Source of the DNA: Pseudarthrobacter sp. Fe7
GTDB taxonomy: Bacteria > Actinomycetota > Actinomycetes > Actinomycetales > Micrococcaceae
Direction of reading: 5' to 3'
Assembly: GCA_024372495.1 (NCBI GenBank)
Contig: CP099977.1
Coordinates: 3,906,001 to 3,970,000, forward strand
Length of the DNA stretch: 64,000 nt
Notes under the pieces: generated by a model
What the model was told of the DNA's origin: nothing
Databases searched by the model: none
What the model saw: only the letters and a program-made list of their open reading frames with translations
Made by a program: the position numbers and the translations under genes
Shown: positions 10,939 through 19,901 of the stretch, piece after piece
Layout: every line of letters begins with the position of its first letter
Numbering within the stretch: the stretch's first letter is position 1

Positions 10939-12305
10939 ATGAACACTTACACCACTGTGCCCAGCGGCGAACAGGTGGTCCAGGAACTGCCCTGGCGATG
11001 GAAAGTCCAGGGCAGGATCTTCCTGATCGGGGGCCTCGGCTTCATGTTTGATGCCTGGGATGTGACCCTCAACGGCATCCTTATTCCACTGCTATCCAAG
11101 CACTGGTCGCTCTCCGCCGGGGAGGCGGCCTGGGTAGGCACAGCCAACCTGATCGGCATGGCCCTGGGCGCCTTCATCTGGGGAACCATCGCGGACACTG
11201 TTGGGCGCAAGAAGGCCTTCACCGCCACCTTGCTGTTGTTCTCCGTGTTTACCGTCCTGGGCGCGTTCGCCCCCGACTTCATCTGGTTCTGCGTCTTCCG
11301 GTTCATGGCAGGTTTTGGCCTGGGCGGCTGTATTCCGGTGGATTACGCACTGGTAGGTGAGTTCACCCCGCGGAGGCAGCGCGGCAGGGTGCTGACTGCC
11401 ATGGACGGCTGGTGGCCCATCGGTGCAGCCCTGGCAGGGTTCGTATCAGCGGGGCTGGTGGCCCTCTACGGCGACTGGCGCCTGACCATGCTGGTGATGG
11501 TGCTTCCCGCCCTGCTGGTTTCTGGATCCGGCGCAGCGTGCCGGAGTCCCCCTCTTCCTGATCCGGAAAGGCCGCCGGGAGGAAGCCGCCAAGATCATTG
11601 ACGGACTGGTCGAGGCTACCGGGGCCGAACCCCGGGCCTATAGCCTTCCTGATGCAAGGGATGTCCCGCGGCTTTCCGCCGGCAGCGCCTGGACCCAATT
11701 GCGCTCGGTATGGCAGTTCAGCTGGAAGATCACCGCTGCCGCCTGGTCCCTGTTCTTCAGCATCCTGCTGGTGTACTACCTGTCTCTGACGTGGATGCCG
11801 AGGATCCTCATCGGCGCCGGGTTCGCCGAGTACAAGGCGTTCGTCACCACCGCCTCCATGGCCGCCGTCGGCTTCCTCGGAGTGGTGGTGGCAGCGCTAT
11901 TGGTGGAACGGGTGGGCCGCAAATGGATCCTCGCCATCACCGGTCCGCTCTCAGCGCTGACCCTGGTGATCGTGGCGTTCGTGGTGGACATCCCCACTGC
12001 GGCAGTGTTCTGGCTGCTGGTGTTCGGTTTCGTGGTCCAGGTGGCCATTCCAGTGCTCTATGCGTACGTCTCCGAGCTCTATCCCACCGAGCCTGCGCGG
12101 CACCGGGTTCGGCTGGGCGTCCACGTTCTCGCGGCTGGGGGCGGGCTTCGGACCGTTGATCTTCGCGAACTACTTCTGGCCGGAGCTGGGCCTGGCAACG
12201 TCCTTCGCCCTGGCCGGCGGGCTGGTGCTGCTGGCGGTGCTGTGGATGGCGTTCTTCTCCCCGAAACCCGCCAGCGCCGCCTGCAGTAAGCCCCCAACTA
12301 GGTAG
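10939..12305 (+). CDS. MFS transporter, metabolite:proton symporter type (three indels)
   Basis: This inner-membrane major facilitator has about 12 helices. It shows GFMFDAWDVTLNGI in TM1, motif A (GTIADTVGRKKAF) after TM2, and SELYPTELRGTGFGW after correction, resembling NiaP-like and aromatic acid/sugar symporters; the substrate is unknown. A GGAGGCG site precedes ATG 10939. One-base losses near 11522 (T run) and 11555 (C run) and an insertion in AGCCT at 12090-12094 break the frame. Corrected length is 455 residues. The last codons and the stop (12303-12305) lie inside the left palindrome of the nuclease unit. Confidence 0.85.
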
Positions 12306-12355
12306 CGCCACATGTCGTTCTGGAGCCTCAATGCGACATTTGGCGCTACTTGGTT
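12296..12355. repeat. left palindrome of the nuclease unit
   Basis: This 60-bp imperfect palindrome has arms AACTAGGTAGCGCCA...TGTCG and CGACA...TGGCGCTACTTGGTT. It ends exactly before the nuclease stop codon (12356-12358) and lies between two convergent genes, where it could also stop transcription. Its core (12301-12350) aligns without gaps to the right palindrome. Confidence 0.75.
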
Positions 12356-13294
12356 CTAGCCGCTGGGAGCCCAGCCGCGGGCCAGCATTGTCCGTCGGAC
12401 TTTTGCCACCGCAAGCTTCCCGTCCTGTTCCATGTGCCGCTTTGAGATTCGCACAAGAATCCATCCAGCGCGTCCGAAGTCCTCTTCGCGGGCAATGTCC
12501 CGCACAATCTGTGCCGCTTCCGAATGCCCCTCGCCGTCGTATTCCACTGCTACCTTCTGTTCGGGATAGCTCAGGTCGGGTTGACGGACGACCCCGGGGA
12601 CCAGCTGCGTGGGCACATTCAGCAGAGGTTCGGGCAAGCCTGCGTATTCCAGGGCCAGCCGCAGCCTGGTTTCCTGTGCGGAGTCGGAGCCCACCCTGGC
12701 CAGGTCAAGGGCGAGACGGGCCTTCCGGATTCCAGGTGTTCCCTTGTGCCTGTCCAGAATCTCTGCCAGATCTTCGAGCGTTGCATAGGGCTCGGATCTG
12801 CCTTCGAAATCCGGGCGAGGGCTCCGTATCAAATGGTCAGCCACAACGGTCAATTCCTCAATGCGCATCTTGCGGGAGCAATCCAGCCACGTCCGGGTCC
12901 GCGAGGTGACCAGCAGCCCCTGATGGCTGACAATCTCGTCGTCGAAGAACTGTCCTCGGTGGCCCCTCACCCCGGGTCGGCGCATGATGGCAGCAGTGTC
13001 GGGACGGGAAACGTGCAACAGCGGTTCGTTGCTGCCTGGCAGGAACCCTGGAAACTCCCACAACAGAAAAGCTGATGCGTGGGATGCCGCGGCAAATTTC
13101 GTCACCAAGGTGTAGGGCCGGATGCGAGCGGCCAGGTCCGCCCGGCTGCAGGAGTCCGGCACCCTGACTCCCCTGCTGGGCCGCTGCAAGCCTCGGTGAC
13201 GTAGCCGGCGGCGGCTGATGCCGGCGTCGACTGCCTCCTGAAACGTGAACGGCAGGGACTCAAATTGGCCGGGCAGCGGGCAGGGAACCTTCAT
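12356..13294 (-). CDS. AbiEi-like winged-helix plus DUF559 (Vsr/PD-D/ExK-fold) nuclease-like protein
   Basis: The 312-residue protein has an N-terminal HTH/AbiEi-antitoxin-like region (FTFQEAVDAGISRRRLRHRG, then RGVRVP), a central helical linker, and a C-terminal DUF559 domain with VRQPDLSYPEQKVAVEYDG and FGRAGWILVRISKRHM, the acidic/E-x-YDG pattern of Vsr-like restriction folds. Many actinobacterial relatives are labelled type IV antitoxin-like, but no partner toxin is adjacent. The start ATG 13294 gives MKVPCPLPGQF. It is intact in a window full of frameshifts. A DNA nicking or binding role is inferred; the substrate is unknown. Confidence 0.75.
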   Translation of the reverse strand: MKVPCPLPGQFESLPFTFQEAVDAGISRRRLRHRGLQRPSRGVRVPDSCSRADLAARIRPYTLVTKFAAASHASAFLLWEFPGFLPGSNEPLLHVSRPDTAAIMRRPGVRGHRGQFFDDEIVSHQGLLVTSRTRTWLDCSRKMRIEELTVVADHLIRSPRPDFEGRSEPYATLEDLAEILDRHKGTPGIRKARLALDLARVGSDSAQETRLRLALEYAGLPEPLLNVPTQLVPGVVRQPDLSYPEQKVAVEYDGEGHSEAAQIVRDIAREEDFGRAGWILVRISKRHMEQDGKLAVAKVRRTMLARGWAPSG

Positions 13295-13332
13295 AAGCCC
13301 ATGGTGGCAGCCGCGGCTGTCCTTACAGAAAG

Positions 13333-13341
13333 TTATCCACA
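13333..13341. other. TTATCCACA, DnaA-box-like motif upstream of the nuclease gene
   Basis: A perfect match to the DnaA-box consensus lies 39 bases upstream of the nuclease start and inside the palindrome-bounded unit. It is a single box, so it is not an origin; it may be a regulatory or element-associated motif. Confidence 0.4.
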
Positions 13342-13365
13342 GGCCTGGCCGACTGGCGCGATGTG

Positions 13366-13415
13366 GGTAGCGTCAACTGTCGTTTTGAGGGGTCAAAAGG
13401 ACACTTGGCGCTACC
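13366..13415. repeat. right palindrome of the nuclease unit
   Basis: The arms GGTAGCGTCAACTGTCGTTT and TCAAAAGGACACTTGGCGCT pair at 20 of 23 positions around GGG. The palindrome lies between the nuclease leader and the purN 3' end, and the purN stop (13415-13417) falls at its edge. Confidence 0.75.
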
Positions 13416-14004
13416 TAGTTGGGATGGGAGGCGGTGACCGCGGGGTCCGCGGCGAGGGCGGCCAGGGTGGAAACCAGGAGCCGGCGCTCCACCACCTTGA
13501 TGCGCTCGTGCAGGGTTTCCTCGGTGTCGGAGTCATCGATAACCACGGCTTCCTGCGCAATGATGGGACCGGTGTCCACCCCGGCGTCGGCCCAGTGCAC
13601 TGTACAGCCGGTGACCTTGACGCCGTAGGCCATTGCATCCCGCACCCCGTGGGCGCCGGGGAATGCCGGAAGCAGCGCGGGATGGGTGTTGAGGTACCTG
13701 CCGTTGAACGCGTCGATGAAGCCCGGGCTGACGATCCGCATGAACCCGGAGGAGACCACCACGTCAGGCGTGTAACCAGCCACGGCCTTGGTCAGCGCGG
13801 CGTTCCAGTCGGCGCGGTCCGGGTAGGCCTTGAAGTCCACCACAAAGGTAGGGATGCCGGCAGCAGCAGAGCGTTCGACGCCGTAGGTTCCTTCTCGGTC
13901 GGCTCCCACCGCTGCGATCTCCACGCCAAGCTCCCCGCCTGGACGGCGTCGATAACTGCCTGAAGGTTGGACCCGGTTCCGGAAACAAGGACGACAATAC
14001 GCAT
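13415..14004 (-). CDS. purN: phosphoribosylglycinamide formyltransferase (one frameshift)
   Basis: PurN transfers formyl from 10-formyl-THF to GAR in purine synthesis. The sequence shows VLVSGTGSNLQAVIDAV, the catalytic HPALLPAFPGAHGVRDA loop and GCTVHWADAGVDTGPIIAQ. A one-base loss in the C run 13933-13936 (G run on the coding strand), just before GAGCTT, breaks the frame after QAG; correction gives GELGVEIAAVGADREG and 196 residues. The C-terminus ASHPN and stop are encoded at the edge of the right palindrome. The start is ATG 14004. Confidence 0.92.
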
Positions 14005-14043
14005 TGGTCCAGCTTAGGTGCAGGCTCGCGTACGCTGGAAAAC

Positions 14044-14475
14044 ATGAACAGCGAACCGGGCCGGAGCGGGCAGCAGCAGGCCAAGCCCCCGCTCAGCGCG
14101 GCGGCAAAAGCCTCCCTCGCCACAACCCACACCCTGTTCCGCATGTTCGTTGTCTCGGTGCTCGGGGCGTTCTTCGTATACCAGGCGGACGTCGGCTACC
14201 TATGGCTGACAACCCTGCTTACCGCCATAAGCCTGGTCCTGGGGATTGTCCTGCTGGTCCGGGCCATCCGGCTGAAGGAATCAAAGCTGGTTCTCCTGGG
14301 CACCATTTCCGGCCTGGTGGTTGCAGCTGTCATGGTGCTGCTGGTGGTCACCACCATGGTGCTGTTCGACCAGGTGCGCGAGTACCAGGCCTGCCTTGGC
14401 CGCGCACTGACGGACCGGGCCACCCATGCGTGCATGGCACAGTTCCAAGCGGTCCTGCCCGCCAAGGTCCGTTAG
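14044..14475 (+). CDS. small membrane protein, unknown
   Basis: The 143-residue protein starts at ATG 14044, divergent from purN by 39 bases. It has a polar N-terminus and about four hydrophobic segments (around residues 35-52, 57-77, 83-103 and a weaker one after), then a short Cys-containing tail. No domain is recognised. It converges with the DUF6350 gene. Confidence 0.7.
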   Translation: MNSEPGRSGQQQAKPPLSAAAKASLATTHTLFRMFVVSVLGAFFVYQADVGYLWLTTLLTAISLVLGIVLLVRAIRLKESKLVLLGTISGLVVAAVMVLLVVTTMVLFDQVREYQACLGRALTDRATHACMAQFQAVLPAKVR

Positions 14476-14478
14476 CCG

Positions 14479-14500
14479 GCCTGGTCCTAGTGGACCAGGC
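14479..14500. terminator. weak hairpin between convergent genes
   Basis: CCTGGTCC-TAGT-GGACCAGG pairs across the DUF6350 stop codon. One base of the right arm belongs to a suspected extra G (14497-14501), so the true stem may be a base or two shorter. There is no clear U tract. Confidence 0.35.
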
Positions 14501-15801
14501 TCCGCGTCGCGTTCTGCCTCGGAATTCTCCCGTTCCAGCCAGGGGCCGGCCGCGTAACCGATGACGACGCCGATTCCTACCTCCGCAGCCACCCACACGC
14601 CGGTCCACAGCGGGTCGGGTCCGATGGCGGTCAGGCGGCCAAGGCCGGCTGATCCCCTGGCGGTCCAGGCCAGGCCCATGGTCAGCACTCCTGCTGCCGT
14701 CCCGGCCAGCACGCCGAGCACCAGGGTGGAGAGGGTTGCCGTGAACCAACGGACGTGGACCTTGATGGCCAGCCACTCGTCGAAGTGGTTCTCCCCTTCC
14801 CGGAGGAACCACCAGCCCGCCATCACCCCTGCCAGGACCGGAACGATCAGGGCCACGAAGGCGTAGTCCAGGGACCCCGAGGGGATGGCCGCCAGGACAG
14901 GTATGGACGGAAGAGGCCCGACGGCGGTGCCCAGCGCCCCTGCCTGGGAGCCCGCCCCGAGGGCAAAGCCGGCGCCGGACGTCCATGCGAGGGCAAAGAC
15001 CACAAGGTTGGGCAGGAAGCCAAGCTGCGCGATGGTGAGGGCGGCACCTCCCACCGGGCCGGCGTCGAGCGCTTCATAAACGGACACCACCAGGTTCCAG
15101 TGGATGAACAGGTCAACTGCCAGCAGTGCCGCTGCCAGCGTGAGGGCTGACACCACAGCCACGAAACCCGCCTTCGCGGCGGAGGCGAGGTACGATCCGG
15201 CCCAGCGGGAATGCTGGCTGGTGCGCGAGATCCAGTCCACCGCGTCGACGCCGATGAGCCGGCTCCACGATTCTGCTTCCCTTCTGGCCCCCACCACCAT
15301 GCCGAGCCCGAACGGGATAAGGGGAACCAGCATGGCGTACCAGAGGTTGATGACGACGTCGCCGCTGCGGCAGACGAACCCGGTAGCCGCCCCGAATGCT
15401 GAATAGACTGCCCACGAGCCCAGCAGCGCCTGCCACAGCTGGTCCGTGTAGGAGGCGCGGGCCAGCCGGCGGCCGGCGCGCCATGCCAGGAGGAAGGGGA
15501 TCAGGGTCAGGCCCAGGGGAATCAGGCTCAGGATGCCGGACCCGCCGTGGCTGGCAGGCCCGGGTCCGGCGCCGGCAAGTTCCAGCGGCACCCCGTGGAC
15601 CAGGAGCCACGATTGGCCTGCCAGGCGCGCCAGGACCTCGAACTGCCCGTTCTGGAATCCCGCGGTGGCCCAGACGGCGACGATGGGCGCCACAACCACC
15701 AGCGCTGAAATGATGGCCGCCTGCGCCGCTTCAAGGGCACCCTGCAGCCACAACGGCATGGGAAGGCCACGGTCTCCGGTCTGATCAGCGCGCAGTTTCA
15801 T
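14487..15801 (-). CDS. DUF6350 polytopic membrane protein (frameshift at the stop)
   Basis: This multi-spanning protein of about 10 helices belongs to DUF6350, usually found beside purN in Micrococcales; its role is unknown. The start is ATG 15801 (MKLRADQTGDRGLPMPLWLQ). As written, the frame runs on to 14281 across the opposite gene, because AGGCT at 14497-14501 hides the stop. With AGCT the protein ends EAERDAELVH at the TAG 14487-14489, with 437 residues. Confidence 0.82.
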
Positions 15802-16246
15802 CGTGTTCCATGGTGTCACGCCGGCTGCGCTGCGCCTGCGAACGACAGGCGCCCCGGGGGCACCGATCAGCAATCAAATGCCCGGGCGGCCGGCGCTTTT
15901 TGCCCTGCCCCGCCGTAAAATTGGTAGAAACCAACAGCCGCCGCCCCGCCGAGGGCGCAGTGCGGTTTTTGCTGGCCGCAGGCGTGAACAGCGCCAGCCG
16001 TGTACCCGGATTCCGTCAGCCGGGAAAACAGGAGCCGCGAATGAGAGATGAACCGTAAGTTCTGAGGATATTCGTCCTACTGGCTGGTGCAGCCGCCGCT
16101 CTCAGCACGGCTACACCAGCATCTTAAAGGTTAAAGGAGTGCGGCGCCGGGAGCCTCCAAAAGGCTCCCGGCGCCGTGCACCGTGTCTGGGCCGCTGATT
16201 CAATCAGCCTGCCCGCTGGACCCGGGGGCCGTCGCCCCCGTCCCTG
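15802..16246. other. intergenic region upstream of DUF6350
   Basis: This 445-bp gap holds the DUF6350 leader and, at its far end, the terminator of the DUF2382 gene. Apart from these I see no coding or RNA feature. Confidence 0.5.
16142..16176. terminator. terminator of the PRC-barrel/DUF2382 gene
   Basis: A 15-bp perfect stem (CGGCGCCGGGAGCCT and complement) has a CCAAA loop. It lies downstream of the minus-strand DUF2382 gene. The U tract is poor. Confidence 0.6.
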
Positions 16247-17098
16247 TCAGCGGCGGGTGCCGCCACCCTCTGTTTCAATGTTCTCCTTGCGGACTTCCTC
16301 GTTGACCGTGACGTCGTCGCGGACAACTTCCTTGTCCAGGCGGACGCGCTCCACCGGGACGGCTTCCTTCTCGACCACCGGGCGCTCCTCGTGGAGGACC
16401 ACCTCGTGCTCTTCCTCGCTGATGGCAGGCCCGTCCAGGGCTGCACCGCGGTTCGATTCCGTGACGGGTTCGCGTTCGATGCGGACTTCTTCGCGCTCCA
16501 CCGGGATGGTCTTGGTGACGTTTTCGGTGGTGACGTACTTGCGCAGCCGTGCCCGGCCGGTGGCCTCTCGCTCCTTGCCCACGTGCAACTGCTCCTCGGA
16601 CCGCGTCATGGCGTCGTCCGTGGTGGGACCGGAGGTGTCGTGGCCTACGGTTCCGCGGGTGGTGTCGCGGTCGTGGGTGTCGCGGCCGAGGCCGGCGGTG
16701 GGGGTGCCTGCGTTCAGGTCGGCGTCACCCTGCAGGTCAACGTCCCCGGCAGTACCGTTGCGGGCTTCGCTGTAGGTGCGGGCACCGCGGTCGTAATACG
16801 TGTACAGCCGGTCCTCTTCCTCAGGGGTGAGGTGGCCGTCGGCGTCCACGCGGGGCGCGTCCTTGACATGTTCCTTGCTGAAGGGAACCACCAGGTCTTC
16901 GCCCTGGTTGTGTGCGCCCTCAACCGGCACGAAGGACTCGGAGGTGCCGAAGAGGCCCGTCTTGACGGTGACCCATGTGGGCTCGCCCGTGTCGTCGTCT
17001 GCGTACAGCTGACCGATCGAACCAATCTTCGAGCCGTCGGAACCGACGACGTTGCCGCCCTTGGTGAGCAGGTTTTCAAGGTTTTCCCTGTTGAGCAT
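16247..17098 (-). CDS. PRC-barrel plus DUF2382 (YsnF/AvaK-like) stress protein
   Basis: The start is ATG 17098 behind AAAGGAGA. The 283-residue product has an N-terminal PRC-barrel (VVGSDGSKIGSIGQLYADDD, then PTWVTVKTGLFG), an acidic linker with YYDRGARTYSEA, and a C-terminal charged DUF2382 domain (EEVRIEREPVTE, HEVVLHEERPVVEKEAVPVE). Members are linked to general or desiccation stress in actinobacteria. It is probably cytoplasmic and monocistronic. Confidence 0.85.
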   Translation of the reverse strand: MLNRENLENLLTKGGNVVGSDGSKIGSIGQLYADDDTGEPTWVTVKTGLFGTSESFVPVEGAHNQGEDLVVPFSKEHVKDAPRVDADGHLTPEEEDRLYTYYDRGARTYSEARNGTAGDVDLQGDADLNAGTPTAGLGRDTHDRDTTRGTVGHDTSGPTTDDAMTRSEEQLHVGKEREATGRARLRKYVTTENVTKTIPVEREEVRIEREPVTESNRGAALDGPAISEEEHEVVLHEERPVVEKEAVPVERVRLDKEVVRDDVTVNEEVRKENIETEGGGTRR

Positions 17099-17358
17099 GA
17101 CGTCTCCTTTGGATGGTCTTTGCACTGGGTCTGCCAGCAATGGATATTCCGGACCGGGGCTTGCTCCCGTCATCCGGCTTCCGCCCCGGCTGCTTGAGGC
17201 TCTGCGCTGACTGCCCTACTACCGTAAGCATGCTTAGCATCAAATGCAAAGCCTACTTAGTAAATTTTTTGGAAGCCGGATCAGCTGTTCACCCGCGCTT
17301 CTCCTCCGGGTAACGCTTTTTCCCCCGCCATTTCAAGGAAGGCGCCCACGGTTGAGGG

Positions 17359-18531
17359 GTGAGGATCGCAATCGTTGCCGAATCATTCCTGCCGTTGATG
17401 AACGGCGTCACCCACTCAATCCTTCGGGTCCTGGACCATCTCCAGGAGCGGGGTGACGACGTCCTGGTCATTGCCCCGTCGGCCCAGGACGGGGCGGCGC
17501 CCGGCCAGGTCAAGGGGGCGGAAGTCCACCGGCTTCCCTCGGTCCCGCTGGCCGGCTACACGAACGTGCGGGTGGCGCTGGGGGTGTGTACCGGGTCAAG
17601 CGAATCCTTGCCGAGTACGCCCCTGATGTGGTGCATCTTGCCTCGCCGTTCGTGCTGGGCTGGCGTGCCGTCCAGGCCGCGCACCAGGCTCGGTATCCCT
17701 ACCGTGGCCATTTACCAAACCGAAGTTCCGAGCTACGCCGCCCGGTACGGCGTTCCTTTCCTGGAGAACTGGGCCTGGAACAGGGTGGAGAACATCCACC
17801 TGCTGGCCTCACGCACCCTGGTGCCCTCCACGTTCGCGCTGAACCAGTTGCGCGGCCGGGGCATCCCGCGGGTGCGGATGTGGCGCCGCGGGGTGGACAC
17901 CGCCCGGTTTTCGCCGGAAAAGCGCGACGACGGCTGGCGGGCTTCGGTTGCCCCCGACGGAGAACGGATCATCGGCTACGTAGGCAGGCTGGCCGTCGAA
18001 AAACAGGTGGAGGACCTCGCCGCCCTTGCCGGAATCCCCCACACCAGGCTGGTGGTCGTGGGCGACGGGCCCCAGCGCGCAGCCCTTGAGGCCGCACTCC
18101 CCCGGGCGGTGTTCACCGGCTTCCTGGGCGGCGACGACCTTGCCCGGGCGGTGGCATCATTCGACCTGTTCGTCCATCCGGGCGAGCCTGGAAACCTTTG
18201 CCAGACCATCCAGGAGGCCATGGCATCGGGTGTTCCGGTGGTGGCGACGGGACGGGGCGGCCCCCTGGACCTGGTGGAAAATTCGCGCACCGGCTGGCTT
18301 TACGAACCCGGCGACCTGTCCGCCATGCGTGAGCGGGTCCAGGACCTGATGGGTGACGACGCCAAACGCCGGGCGTTCGCGGCCGCAGCCCACGCGTCGG
18401 TCCAGGACCGGACCTGGCCGGCGCTCTGCACGGAACTGGTGCAGCACTACAGGGACGTTTCCGCGCTTCCTGTCCCGCCGCAACAAGCTGTCCCACCACA
18501 TAAGGCCACGAAGGCAGGAGCATCATCTTGA
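17359..18531 (+). CDS. GT4 glycosyltransferase, alpha-mannosyltransferase-like (two compensating indels)
   Basis: It starts at GTG 17359 with VRIAIVAESFLPLMNGVTHS, the N-terminus of GDP-mannose-type GT4 enzymes. The GT-B C-domain shows IGYVGRLAVEKQVEDL, VVVGDGPQR, and a donor site with HPGEPGNLCQTIQEAMASG, close to the usual E-x7-E motif. The frame shifts at the G run 17580-17584 (one base lost) and returns at AGGCT 17686-17690 (one extra). The corrected segment reads GGVYRVKRILAEYAPDVVHLA. It couples to ugd by a TTGA overlap, so both likely build cell-surface glycolipid or polysaccharide. Confidence 0.85.
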   Translation: MRIAIVAESFLPLMNGVTHSILRVLDHLQERGDDVLVIAPSAQDGAAPGQVKGAEVHRLPSVPLAGYTNVRVALGVCTGSSESLPSTPLMWCILPRRSCWAGVPSRPRTRLGIPTVAIYQTEVPSYAARYGVPFLENWAWNRVENIHLLASRTLVPSTFALNQLRGRGIPRVRMWRRGVDTARFSPEKRDDGWRASVAPDGERIIGYVGRLAVEKQVEDLAALAGIPHTRLVVVGDGPQRAALEAALPRAVFTGFLGGDDLARAVASFDLFVHPGEPGNLCQTIQEAMASGVPVVATGRGGPLDLVENSRTGWLYEPGDLSAMRERVQDLMGDDAKRRAFAAAAHASVQDRTWPALCTELVQHYRDVSALPVPPQQAVPPHKATKAGASS

Positions 18532-19898
18532 AGATTTCCGTGATCGGCTGCGGTTACCTGGGCGCTGTCCACGCGGCAACCCTGGCGTCCATGGGCCACA
18601 CCGTGGTGGGCATCGACATCGACCCCGCCAGGGCAGCGCAGCTGGCGCAGGGCGTGGCACCGTTCCATGAACCCGGACTGGATGAGCTCCTGCAGCACGG
18701 CCGCGCCACGGGACGGCTGCACTTCTCCACCGACCCCGCCGAAGCAGCGGGCGCACAGGTGCACTTCCTCTGCGTGGGGACGCCGCAGGACAAGACGTCC
18801 GACGCCGCCGACCTCACCTACCTGGTTTCCGCAGCGGCCGGCTTGCTGCCGCACCTTGCCCCGGGTGCCGTCGTCGTGGGTAAATCCACCGTCCCTGTTG
18901 GCACCGTGGACATGCTCCGCGGCATCCTGGCGCCGCGGCCCGACGTGCTGCTCGGCTGGAACCCCGAGTTCCTGCGGCAGGGCACCGCCGTCAAGGACTC
19001 GCTGGTCCCGGACCGGCTGGTCTACGGCGTTGACGGCGGCCGGGCCGCCGCCTTCAACCCGGCCACCGGTGAACCCGTGGGCGTGGCAGCAGAGCTGGAC
19101 GCCGTCTATAAACCGCTGCTGGCGGCCGGGATTCCCCGGCTGGTCTGCAGCTTCGCCACTGCCGAACTCATCAAGTCCGCCGCAAACGCCTACCTGGCCA
19201 CCAAAGTCAGCTTCATCAACGCCGTTGCGGAACTGTGCGATGCCGCGGGCGCCGATGTCACCGAGCTCAGCGAGGCGATGGGGCTGGACCCGCGGATCGG
19301 CAGCCGGTACCTGCACGCGGGCCTCGGTTTCGGCGGCGGCTGCCTGCCGAAGGACATCCGCAGCTTCCGGGCCCAGGCGGCCACCCTGGGCGTGCCCGCG
19401 GTGGAGGACTGGATGCGCCTGGTCGATTCGGTGAACCTGGGGCAGCGTGAACGCACGGTGGGCCTCGCCGCGGAGCTGTGCGGCGGGACGCTGGCCGGGC
19501 GTTCCGTCACCGTGCTGGGTGCCTCCTTCAAACCTGACACCGACGATATCCGCGACTCCCCGGCACTGGATGTGGCGGACCGGCTTGCTGCTGCCGGCGC
19601 CCACGTCACCGTCACGGACCCCAAAGCCGTGAACCTTGCGTGGCGCCGCTACCCGCGCCTGCGCTTCGAGTCCTCCGCGGGGCGGGCGCTCCAGGACGCC
19701 GAGCTGGTGCTGCTCCTCACCGAGTGGGACGAGTACCGGCAGCTGTGCCCCGCCGCGGCCGGCCAGCAGGTACGACGCCGGGTGGTCCTGGACGCGCGGA
19801 ACGTGCTGGATGCAGCGGCGTGGGAGGAACAGGGCTGGGTAGTGCGCGGCCTCGGAACCTCCGGCGGTGCCTTGATGGCGGCAGCCGCGGCCCGCTGA
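18528..19898 (+). CDS. ugd: UDP-glucose 6-dehydrogenase
   Basis: It oxidises UDP-glucose to UDP-glucuronate with two NAD. Visible are the N-terminal Rossmann motif VIGCGYLGAVHAA, FLCVGTP, KSTVPVGT, NPEFLRQGTAV, the catalytic Cys in GFGGGCLPKD near residue 271, and the C-terminal FKPDTDDIRDSPAL. The start is TTG 18528 behind GGAG, overlapping the glycosyltransferase stop. It is intact, with 456 residues. The pairing supports production of a uronic-acid-containing surface glycan. Confidence 0.93.
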   Translation: MKISVIGCGYLGAVHAATLASMGHTVVGIDIDPARAAQLAQGVAPFHEPGLDELLQHGRATGRLHFSTDPAEAAGAQVHFLCVGTPQDKTSDAADLTYLVSAAAGLLPHLAPGAVVVGKSTVPVGTVDMLRGILAPRPDVLLGWNPEFLRQGTAVKDSLVPDRLVYGVDGGRAAAFNPATGEPVGVAAELDAVYKPLLAAGIPRLVCSFATAELIKSAANAYLATKVSFINAVAELCDAAGADVTELSEAMGLDPRIGSRYLHAGLGFGGGCLPKDIRSFRAQAATLGVPAVEDWMRLVDSVNLGQRERTVGLAAELCGGTLAGRSVTVLGASFKPDTDDIRDSPALDVADRLAAAGAHVTVTDPKAVNLAWRRYPRLRFESSAGRALQDAELVLLLTEWDEYRQLCPAAAGQQVRRRVVLDARNVLDAAAWEEQGWVVRGLGTSGGALMAAAAAR

Positions 19899-19901
19899 GC
19901 T

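Larger units (their letters stand above)
12293..13423. mobile_element. candidate palindrome-bounded nuclease unit with 18-bp inverted ends
   Basis: CCCAACTAGGTAGCGCCA at 12293-12310 recurs as an exact inverted copy at 13406-13423. Each end is the outer arm of an imperfect palindrome. The 1131-bp interior holds only the DUF559-type gene and its leader. No target duplication was found. Both neighbouring genes take their stop codons from the ends, and the unit lies between purN and purH, which commonly sit together. Mobility is inferred; the ends could instead be REP-like or terminator repeats. Confidence 0.4.

Noticed and set aside
12356..13294. Complete type IV toxin-antitoxin system
   Set aside because: Only the AbiEi-like region fused to DUF559 is present; no AbiEii-type nucleotidyltransferase toxin is adjacent.
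13333..13341. Replication origin because of a perfect DnaA box
   Set aside because: There is a single box and no dnaA/dnaN genes or box cluster.
13265..13963. Plus-strand frame across purN
   Set aside because: It is antisense to conserved PurN and lacks motifs.
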